Of a stretch of DNA of 5,733 bases, positions 1 through 5,623 are shown piece by piece. The stretch lies in NCBI GenBank assembly GCA_023250775.1, contig JAHFAA010000276.1, positions 1 through 5,733 of the forward strand. Direction: 5' to 3'. The notes under the pieces were generated by a model that ran no database searches, was not told the DNA's origin, and worked only from the letters and a program-made list of their open reading frames with translations. Origin of the DNA: Bdellovibrionales bacterium (GTDB taxonomy: Bacteria > Bdellovibrionota > Bacteriovoracia > Bacteriovoracales > Bacteriovoracaceae). A program made the position numbers and the translations under genes. The first letter of the stretch is position 1, and each line of letters starts with the position of its first letter.

Positions 1-1246
1 AAATTGTCATCAGCACTTTCCCTTTTAGCTCCATGCCATCGTAGGGAGTGTGGCCGCATCGGGAGGCCATGTCTTTCACCCGAATAGTGTGTTTGGCCTT
101 GAGATCGACGATCGAAAAATCGGCATCGTAATTTAGGGCGATCTTGCCTTTTCGTGTGAGGCCGTAGAGATTCGCCGGATTTTCACTCAACAGCTTTGCC
201 ACCTGATGCAGGGATAATTTGCCATTCAGTGAATGATGCAGCATCAGGGGAAACATGGTTTGCACGCCCGGCAAACCACTTGGGGCCGAAGGATAACCTC
301 GCTCTTTTTCTTCAATGGTATGAGGCGCGTGGTCTGATCCAATAAGATCGACAATCCCAAGGCTGAGGCCGCGCCACAGGGCCTCCTGATGATGGCGCTC
401 TCGAATGGGAGGATTCATTTGAACGAAGGTGCCGAGACGTTCATAACAATCGGGAGCATAAAAGGTGAGATGTTGTGGCAAGAGTTCCACCGTCGCGGTG
501 TCACGATAGTGCTGCAGAATTTCAATTTCTTCAGCGGTAGAAATATGCAGAATATGAATTCGCCGCTGACACTTCCTGGCCAATTCTAAAATCATTTTGG
601 TACTTCGCACCGCCGTTTCTACATCTCGCCACTCTGGATGTTGCCGAGGGTGAGTGGCCTTCTGATGAAGATGCTCTCTTTCCCTTAGACGGTTCTCGTC
701 CTCAGAATGAATGGCAATTGGCAAATTGGTGCGGCAGAAAATTTCCTCGAGAATTTTGGCGTCATAGAGAAGAAGATCACCGGTTGAGCTGCCTAAGAAA
801 ATTTTGATTCCAACGCAGCCGGGGCATTGTTCTGCCGCCATTAATTCTTCAAGATTGTTGGCGGTGGCGCCAATAAAAAAGCCAAAATGGGCAAAAGCGC
901 GGTTTGTTGCCAGCGCAATTTTTTCATTTACCTTCGCGCAGGTGGTTGTGGGTGGTTTGGTGTTGGGCATCTCTAAAAAACCTGTGACACCACCTAAGAT
1001 CGCCGCGCGCGAACCACTTTCCAGATCTTCTTTGTGTGTCAGTCCGGGTTCACGAAAATGCACTTGAGTATCAATGATCCCTGGGAAAATGACTAAATCT
1101 TCACAGTTAATAATTTTTTTTGCATGCTTCAGATTGGGCCGGAAAGAGCTGATTTTTCCATTGGACACACCGATATTTGCCTTGGTGACACTATGGGGGA
1201 AAACGCAGGTCCCGCCTTGAAAAACCACATCGAAATTTTCGCTCAT
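1..1246 (-). CDS. pyrC: Dihydroorotase (class I-like), C-terminus cut by window edge
   Basis: Dihydroorotase interconverts carbamoyl-aspartate and dihydroorotate, the third step of de novo pyrimidine synthesis, in the cytosol. I translated 415 codons from the ATG at 1246; the frame stays open to base 1, and probably only a short C-terminal piece is missing. Motifs seen in order: DTQVHFREPG (59-68, with R65 as the substrate-binding Arg), MPNTKP (94-99, N95), GIKIFLGSSTG (146-156, K148 as the likely carboxylated metal-bridging Lys), HSED (H180), LHIST (H234), PQHL (H259), NPPIR (278-282) and GSDHAPH (D305 catalytic, H309). The combination of FREPG, NPPIR and DHAPH favours dihydroorotase over allantoinase or hydantoinase. 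The first metal-binding motif is QxH (Q61, H63) instead of HxH. The start codon overlaps the stop of the upstream B-box gene as ATGA (1243-1246), so translation is probably coupled; only a weak GAGAA-like ribosome site precedes it. An 8-base T run (1114-1121) encodes part of K43-K44. Confidence 0.93.
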   Translation of the reverse strand, partial: MSENFDVVFQGGTCVFPHSVTKANIGVSNGKISSFRPNLKHAKKIINCEDLVIFPGIIDTQVHFREPGLTHKEDLESGSRAAILGGVTGFLEMPNTKPPTTTCAKVNEKIALATNRAFAHFGFFIGATANNLEELMAAEQCPGCVGIKIFLGSSTGDLLLYDAKILEEIFCRTNLPIAIHSEDENRLREREHLHQKATHPRQHPEWRDVETAVRSTKMILELARKCQRRIHILHISTAEEIEILQHYRDTATVELLPQHLTFYAPDCYERLGTFVQMNPPIRERHHQEALWRGLSLGIVDLIGSDHAPHTIEEKERGYPSAPSGLPGVQTMFPLMLHHSLNGKLSLHQVAKLLSENPANLYGLTRKGKIALNYDADFSIVDLKAKHTIRVKDMASRCGHTPYDGMELKGKVLMTI

Positions 1247-1824
1247 TGATGTTCTCGCTTAGAATTCGAGGACCTCTGAACTGTTTGGCGATCCGAATCC
1301 ATAGCATAAAGTTTGATGTGAGATTCAATCAAATCATTTTCGATGTCAATTTTATAATGAGTCATGATGTAGCTTGGAATTTTACGTTCCCGCCACATTT
1401 TTTCTTTATGAGTGTAGAGTGACAATCCGCTCTCGGGATCATTGGGAGAAGTTTTTACCGTTTCTATTTCGACCCATTTATGATTGATAAAAAGTTCGTA
1501 GTGTTCATTACAAAAATGCAGCATCTCGTAGGCCTTAAGACAAGTTTCGCAGAATAATTCTGCACAAATCGCGCACATTCCTTGGGCGATGATGTCAGGG
1601 TGATTGGCGCATAATCCTTGAGTGTGCTCAGCATAGGCAGAGGGAGTCTGGGGTTCTTCTACTACTGTAATCTCGTTGGCAACTTCAGGTGAACTTTCGT
1701 GCTTCTTTTCGCCAGAAGTCTTCTTGAAAAGTAAGTATGCCAAAATACCCACGGCCGCAATCAGGCCTATTGTTGCAAGCATTAAAGCGCCAACTAATAA
1801 TGGGAGGAGGGTATCTTTTTCCAT
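1243..1824 (-). CDS. Membrane-anchored B-box-type zinc-finger protein, function unknown
   Basis: A 193-residue protein that I cannot tie to a named function. Residues 6-33 form one strongly hydrophobic helix with acidic residues before it and KK after it, predicting a single membrane anchor with the C-terminal part in the cytoplasm. Residues 34-70 are a polar, probably disordered linker. Residues 72-108 hold a dense Cys/His set: C72-x2-H75-x8-C84-x2-C87-x4-C92-x2-C95, then H103, C105 and H108. This matches the layout of B-box zinc fingers, which usually bind two zinc ions. After about residue 116 comes an alpha/beta-looking tail (about 118-180) that loosely recalls the small DUF2007-type fold; that is a guess. 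The ATG at 1824 is supported by an in-frame TAG five codons upstream and a nearby GGCGG, although the spacing is short. Its stop overlaps the pyrC start. In bacteria B-box-like fingers are usually of unknown role; protein binding is the likeliest. Confidence 0.8.
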   Translation of the reverse strand: MEKDTLLPLLVGALMLATIGLIAAVGILAYLLFKKTSGEKKHESSPEVANEITVVEEPQTPSAYAEHTQGLCANHPDIIAQGMCAICAELFCETCLKAYEMLHFCNEHYELFINHKWVEIETVKTSPNDPESGLSLYTHKEKMWRERKIPSYIMTHYKIDIENDLIESHIKLYAMDSDRQTVQRSSNSKREHQ

Positions 1825-1860
1825 TTTCCGCCGTGTCTAACTCGTTCCGCTATGATATTA

Positions 1861-1890
1861 ATTATCTCACTCATAATGCGAGCGGATCAA
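1861..1890 (-). promoter_or_regulatory. Putative sigma-70 promoter for the B-box gene and pyrC
   Basis: Read on the minus strand, TTGATC (1890-1885) and GATAAT (1866-1861) are separated by 18 bases. Both hexamers are close to the sigma-70 consensus TTGACA/TATAAT. Transcription would begin near 1854 and give a leader of about 30 bases before the ATG at 1824. Position and orientation fit, but this is a visual match only. Confidence 0.4.
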
Positions 1891-1930
1891 GCCGTGCATT
1901 TTTTTGCTCGAACTAAATTGGTCAGACATT

Positions 1931-1935
1931 GGAGG
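1931..1935 (+). promoter_or_regulatory. Ribosome binding site that fixes the cysS start
   Basis: A perfect GGAGG lies 7 bases before the ATG at 1943. Two other in-frame ATGs are nearby: 1937 is only 1 base downstream of the site and 1952 is 16 bases downstream, both poor spacings. The site therefore favours 1943. Confidence 0.75.
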
Positions 1936-1942
1936 AATGGGT

Positions 1943-3415
1943 ATGGGCGAAATGGTCATTTACAACACCTTAACAAAAAAAAAGATGCCCTTTCATTCAC
2001 TGGAGAAATCTCGAGTCAAAATGTATGTGTGTGGCCCGACGGTTTATGGACTTTTGCATGTGGGGAACTTTCGCGGGGCCATTTTTTTCAACTTGGTAAG
2101 AAATTGGCTTGAGGCCCAGGGACATCAGGTTACCTATGTTTATAACTACACTGATGTTGATGACAAAATTATTGCCAAGGCCCAGAGCGAAGGGCTTTCG
2201 GCCCAGGTTATTTCAGAGCGCTATATTGCAGAATTTGAAAAAGATTTTAAACGACTAGGACTCAAAAAGCATGAGCACAATCCGCGAGTGACGGAATTTA
2301 TTCCTCAGATCGTGCAATTTGTTGCAGCCCTGATCAAACAGGGGAAGGCCTATGTGGTGGACGGCGAAGTTTTTTATGATCTCGCGCAATTTCCCAGCTA
2401 CGGAAAATTGAGCGGTAAAAAATTAGATGAGCTTGAGGCCGGTCATCGTGTTGAAGTTGATCAAAAGAAAAAAGGCCCAGCCGATTTTGTTTTATGGAAA
2501 CCATCGAAGGAAGGGGAGCCAAGTTGGGATTCTCCTTGGGGCAAGGGGCGACCGGGCTGGCATATTGAATGTTCCGCCATGATTCACGAAATTTTAGGCC
2601 CGACCATCGACATTCATGGAGGAGGAATTGATTTGATTTTTCCTCATCATGAAAATGAAATTGCCCAAGGTGAAGGGCGGACAGGAGTACCCTACTGCAA
2701 CTATTGGATGCACAACAATTTCATCAACATGAATGATGAAAAGATGTCGAAATCTCTGGGAAATATTGTGACCGCCCGCAAATTTATGGATGACTACCAT
2801 CCCGAAATACTAAAACATCTAATTTTATCGGCCCATTATCGCGCGCAAGTTAGTTTTAATGATGAAAAGATTTTGCAAACTATTGCCGGTCTTGCCCGTG
2901 TTTATGGGGCCCTTCGTGATGCTGAGAAAGTGGCGCGCGCCCCAGGGGCGGATAATGTGCAATTGGCGGGAGCAGATTTTGTGAAGGCCATGCAGGCCGC
3001 TGATCAAAAAATTGCCGATGCCCTGAATGATGATTTCAATACGGTGGAAATGGGCGCGCAAATTTTTGAGATTGTGCGAATCTTCAATGCCATGACTCCT
3101 ACGAAGAAGGCCAAGGATGTGAAGGTGCAGGCCTGTGCGCGTTTGTTTTTAGAGTGGGTGAGAGGTCATGGACATCTGATGTCGCTCTTTGGAGAAATTC
3201 CGGCAGAATTTCTGCGCACTCTCGATCGCATCCTCCTGGTTAAAAAGGGTATCGACGAGGCGGCGGTGGAAAATTTAGTCATTCAACGCCAGCTGGCGCG
3301 AAGTAAAAAAGATTTTCCAAAGTCGGACGAAATTCGCCAACAACTGAGCGCGATGGAGATTGTTATTCTGGATCACCAAGATGGTTCCACCACCTGGGAA
3401 GTTAAGAAAACATGA
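1943..3415 (+). CDS. cysS: Cysteinyl-tRNA synthetase
   Basis: A class I aminoacyl-tRNA synthetase that charges tRNA-Cys with cysteine using ATP in the cytosol. From the ATG at 1943 it is 490 residues, close to the usual 460-500. The Rossmann catalytic domain opens with MYVCGPTVYG (27-36), then HVGN (39-42, the HIGH signature in the HxGN form common in this family) and TDVDDKII (70-77). Zinc ligands C30, C210 (in WHIECSAM), H235 and E239 (in FPHHENE) are all present. KMSKS is at 267-271. The DALR-like helical domain follows (about 355-420), with a C-terminal module containing ARSKKDFPKSDEIR (452-465). No key residue is missing. The frame is open further upstream to a TTG at 1904, but those residues do not resemble the family and the GGAGG favours 1943. 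An A9 run (1975-1983) covers codons 11-14. The stop overlaps the priA start as ATGA (3412-3415), implying one transcript. Confidence 0.96.
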   Translation: MGEMVIYNTLTKKKMPFHSLEKSRVKMYVCGPTVYGLLHVGNFRGAIFFNLVRNWLEAQGHQVTYVYNYTDVDDKIIAKAQSEGLSAQVISERYIAEFEKDFKRLGLKKHEHNPRVTEFIPQIVQFVAALIKQGKAYVVDGEVFYDLAQFPSYGKLSGKKLDELEAGHRVEVDQKKKGPADFVLWKPSKEGEPSWDSPWGKGRPGWHIECSAMIHEILGPTIDIHGGGIDLIFPHHENEIAQGEGRTGVPYCNYWMHNNFINMNDEKMSKSLGNIVTARKFMDDYHPEILKHLILSAHYRAQVSFNDEKILQTIAGLARVYGALRDAEKVARAPGADNVQLAGADFVKAMQAADQKIADALNDDFNTVEMGAQIFEIVRIFNAMTPTKKAKDVKVQACARLFLEWVRGHGHLMSLFGEIPAEFLRTLDRILLVKKGIDEAAVENLVIQRQLARSKKDFPKSDEIRQQLSAMEIVILDHQDGSTTWEVKKT

Positions 3416-5412
3416 TTCACGAAAATGTTCTCTTGGGCAAAGTTGCGGTTCGCATGCCAGGGCCGAATTCAATTCTGACTTATAAAATTCCTCCGGATTC
3501 GGCTTTTAAACTTGGCGATGTTGTGCAAGTTCCCCTAGGTAAACGCAAGGGCCAGGGAATTATTCTCGAGATTGGTTCTTACACCGATTTGTGTCCGCCC
3601 GATTTGGACTTTGCCAAAATTAAGGCGATTGATGGCATTCTGGATTCGGAACTTCATCTCGGGCCTAAAGAGTTGGAGCTTTTTTTGTGGATGGCAAAAT
3701 ACTATCACTACTCCGTGGGGCTCTTAATTTTCGACTGCCTGCCTAATCCTGTCAAAAAAGCGCGTGAACTTAAAATTGTGACAGGCCGATCGGAGGGAGC
3801 GCCCTTTGACCTGCGGGCGGAGCAGGCGGAGATTGCTCAGACCCTTCTGCCTAAAATTGGCCAGGGATTTGAAAAGATTTTTATTCATGGTGTGACTGGT
3901 AGTGGTAAAACGATTGTCTATTTTGAACTTATCAAAAAATGCCTGGAGTCCGGTAAATCCGTTCTCTTGCTCGTTCCTGAAATTAATTTAACACCGCAGC
4001 TGACCGATTTTTTTTGCAGAAATTTGGGAGAATTTCCTTTTTTCGTCTATCACAGTGCCATTACAAATTCCGCCAAATATCAAATTCGGAAATATTTAAA
4101 AAACAACACTATGCCGGCCATGGTTTTGGGCGTGCGTAGTTCGGTCTTTCTCCCTCTCGAAAATTTAGGGCTAGTGGTGGTGGATGAGGAGCATGATACT
4201 TCTTTTAAGCAGTCGGATCGATGTCCTTATAATGGCAGAGATGTGGCGATTAAAAAGGCGCAACTGCATCAGTGCCCGATTATCCTGGGCTCGGCGACTC
4301 CATCCCTTGAAAATTTTTACGCTTTCAAACAACAAAATCCCACTCAGTATTTCAAGATGTTGAAAAGGGCCCAAGGTGCTTTTCCCGTGGTTGAATTCCT
4401 CGATGCCAAAGGGCTGAAATGGTCGGATGTCACATGGCCTTTCACCCAGAATGCGTTGACCTTGATTCAAGAGGCGGTGGAGAAAAAAGAGCAGGTTCTG
4501 GTTTTTATCAATCGTCTTGGATTTGCCAATTTTGTTCAATGCTCGAACTGTGGCCATAAATGGACTGACCCGAACACCGGCGTAAATTTAAGATATTTTA
4601 AAAAGAAAAATATTTTATCTTCGGCGCATAGTGATTATCAGATTCCCATGCCGGAGCTGTGTCCCAAGTCTGGCAACATGGATCTTTTTCAAAGCGGTTT
4701 TGGCACCGAGAAAGCTCAGGAAGTTCTGTCCAAACATTTTCCCACATATAGAATTGAACGCTTTGATCGTGAAGAGATCACCACTTTTAAAAAAATGAAA
4801 TCTCGCCTGGATGATTTTCGAGAGCATGAGATTGATATTTTAGTCGGCACGCAGATGTTGGCCAAGGGCCATAACTTTCAGCGAGTCAATCGTGTGATTG
4901 TCCTGGGGATCGACTCACAATTAAATTTTCCCGATTTCCGCGCCATGGAGAGAACCTATCAGCTTTTATCTCAGGTCATAGGTCGCGCCGGCCGCTATAG
5001 CGAACATTCACAGGTTCTTGTGCAAACCTATAGCACTGACAATCCACTTTTTGATCATATTAAATCCCATGCCTTTGATTCCTTTTATAAAGAGGAATTG
5101 AACATTCGAGAAATGGTTCAACTTCCACCTTTTTCTAAACTTGCCGCTCTTTTCATTTCGGCGCGTGTTCGTGATCGGGTGATCTCGGCCTCTTTGGAAT
5201 TAAAAGATTATCTGGCCAATTTTCCAGGACTCATTGTCCTGGGCCCGGCACCTGTCATGATAGAAAAAAAGGCCGGCCAATTTACCTGGGAAATTCTTCT
5301 CAAGGCACAAGAAATAAATTCTCTTCATGCCGCTCTCCACGCTGTTGCCAATCGCGAACTTCCGACTGGTGTGACTGTCAAAATTGATGTGGACCCATAT
5401 TTCACTTCATAG
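3412..5412 (+). CDS. priA: Primosomal protein N' (PriA helicase), compact variant with degenerate zinc site
   Basis: PriA is the superfamily 2, 3'-to-5' DNA helicase that recognises abandoned replication forks and reloads the replicative helicase. The protein has 666 residues against 732 in E. coli. Residues 1-105 resemble the 3'-DNA-binding domain (GDVVQVPLGKRKGQG at 35-49; YYHYSVG at 97-103). Helicase lobe 1 has Walker A GVTGSGKT (160-167), DEEH (258-261) and GSATPS (293-298). Lobe 2 has LVGTQMLAKGHNF (477-489), DFRAMERT (508-515) and QVIGRAGR (521-528). The C-terminal domain has LGPAP (610-614) and DVDP (659-662). Three oddities: there are only about 20 residues between the 3'-binding domain and lobe 1, leaving no room for the winged helix; only C377, C380 and C417 of eight expected zinc cysteines remain; and the loop after DEEH reads YNGRD (273-277) where YHARD is usual. 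The start codon overlaps the cysS stop, with only a weak GGGAAG upstream. The 3' end overlaps yidD by 11 bases on the opposite strand. Confidence 0.93.
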   Translation: MIHENVLLGKVAVRMPGPNSILTYKIPPDSAFKLGDVVQVPLGKRKGQGIILEIGSYTDLCPPDLDFAKIKAIDGILDSELHLGPKELELFLWMAKYYHYSVGLLIFDCLPNPVKKARELKIVTGRSEGAPFDLRAEQAEIAQTLLPKIGQGFEKIFIHGVTGSGKTIVYFELIKKCLESGKSVLLLVPEINLTPQLTDFFCRNLGEFPFFVYHSAITNSAKYQIRKYLKNNTMPAMVLGVRSSVFLPLENLGLVVVDEEHDTSFKQSDRCPYNGRDVAIKKAQLHQCPIILGSATPSLENFYAFKQQNPTQYFKMLKRAQGAFPVVEFLDAKGLKWSDVTWPFTQNALTLIQEAVEKKEQVLVFINRLGFANFVQCSNCGHKWTDPNTGVNLRYFKKKNILSSAHSDYQIPMPELCPKSGNMDLFQSGFGTEKAQEVLSKHFPTYRIERFDREEITTFKKMKSRLDDFREHEIDILVGTQMLAKGHNFQRVNRVIVLGIDSQLNFPDFRAMERTYQLLSQVIGRAGRYSEHSQVLVQTYSTDNPLFDHIKSHAFDSFYKEELNIREMVQLPPFSKLAALFISARVRDRVISASLELKDYLANFPGLIVLGPAPVMIEKKAGQFTWEILLKAQEINSLHAALHAVANRELPTGVTVKIDVDPYFTS

Positions 5413-5623
5413 GTGGCGGAACCGGATCGTATCCCCCTGCGTTCCAGGGATGACAACGCAAGATTCGCCAAAGTGAAAGAAGAAAGGCGCGTCCCAAGGA
5501 ATGGTGCGTGAAGGCCTCTTTGGCATATTCAGAACAGGTCGGGTGAAAACGACAGTGAGGCCCAAGAAATGGCGAGATCGTTTTTTTATAGATCCATAAG
5601 AGGCCAAGCAAAAGTGATCTCAT
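5402..5623 (-). CDS. yidD: YidD, membrane protein insertion efficiency factor
   Basis: YidD is a small protein that binds the inner face of the cytoplasmic membrane through an amphipathic helix and assists YidC/Sec-dependent membrane-protein insertion. This 73-residue version has the whole family signature: an N-terminal amphipathic stretch (MRSLLLGLLWIYKKTISP), LGPHCRFHPTCSEYAKEA (20-37) and RCHPWNAGGYDPVP (56-69), with the three conserved cysteines at 24, 30 and 57. The frame extends ten codons upstream to an ATG at 5653, but the ATG at 5623 matches usual family starts and forms an ATGA overlap with the stop of the upstream maf-like gene. That is the better start, with a possible GGGG site about ten bases before it. 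The family is often found in the rpmH-rnpA-yidC region; here its partner is maf. The last 11 bases overlap the end of priA on the other strand, leaving no room for an intergenic terminator. Confidence 0.93.
   Translation of the reverse strand: MRSLLLGLLWIYKKTISPFLGPHCRFHPTCSEYAKEAFTHHSLGRAFLLSLWRILRCHPWNAGGYDPVPPPMK

Larger units (their letters stand above)
1825..1942. promoter_or_regulatory. Divergent intergenic promoter region
   Basis: This is the only gap between genes in the window. It separates the start of the B-box/pyrC unit (leftward) from cysS (rightward), so promoters for both must lie here or overlap the genes. An inverted repeat, ATTAT-7-ATAAT (1861-1865 and 1873-1877), places a possible leftward -10 (1861-1866) and a possible rightward -10, CATAAT (1872-1877), almost back to back. 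The rightward element has no good -35 at 16-18 bases, so the cysS promoter is not convincingly located. A T7 run lies at 1899-1905. I see no T-box, riboswitch or terminator structure. Confidence 0.5.

Noticed and set aside
804..1067. Plus-strand open frame of 87 codons opposite pyrC
   Set aside because: It lies antisense to clearly conserved dihydroorotase codons, has no recognisable domain, and is typical of a shadow frame.
1904..1942. Upstream TTG start giving cysS 13 more residues
   Set aside because: The extra residues do not look like a CysRS N-terminus, and the perfect GGAGG at 1931-1935 would lie inside the extended gene while being well placed for the ATG at 1943.
2057..2068. HVGN in CysRS as a damaged HIGH motif
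   Set aside because: The HxGN form is normal in many bacterial cysteinyl-tRNA synthetases, and KMSKS and all zinc ligands are intact.
4171..4557. Minus-strand open frame of 128 codons opposite priA
   Set aside because: It is antisense to conserved helicase motifs, its translation has no recognisable domain, and no good ribosome site supports it.
4540..4671. Frameshift or assembly error as the cause of the missing PriA cysteines
   Set aside because: The frame continues into intact GTE, motif V and motif VI, and the region aligns base-for-codon without gaps; scattered single substitutions are not what an indel would produce.
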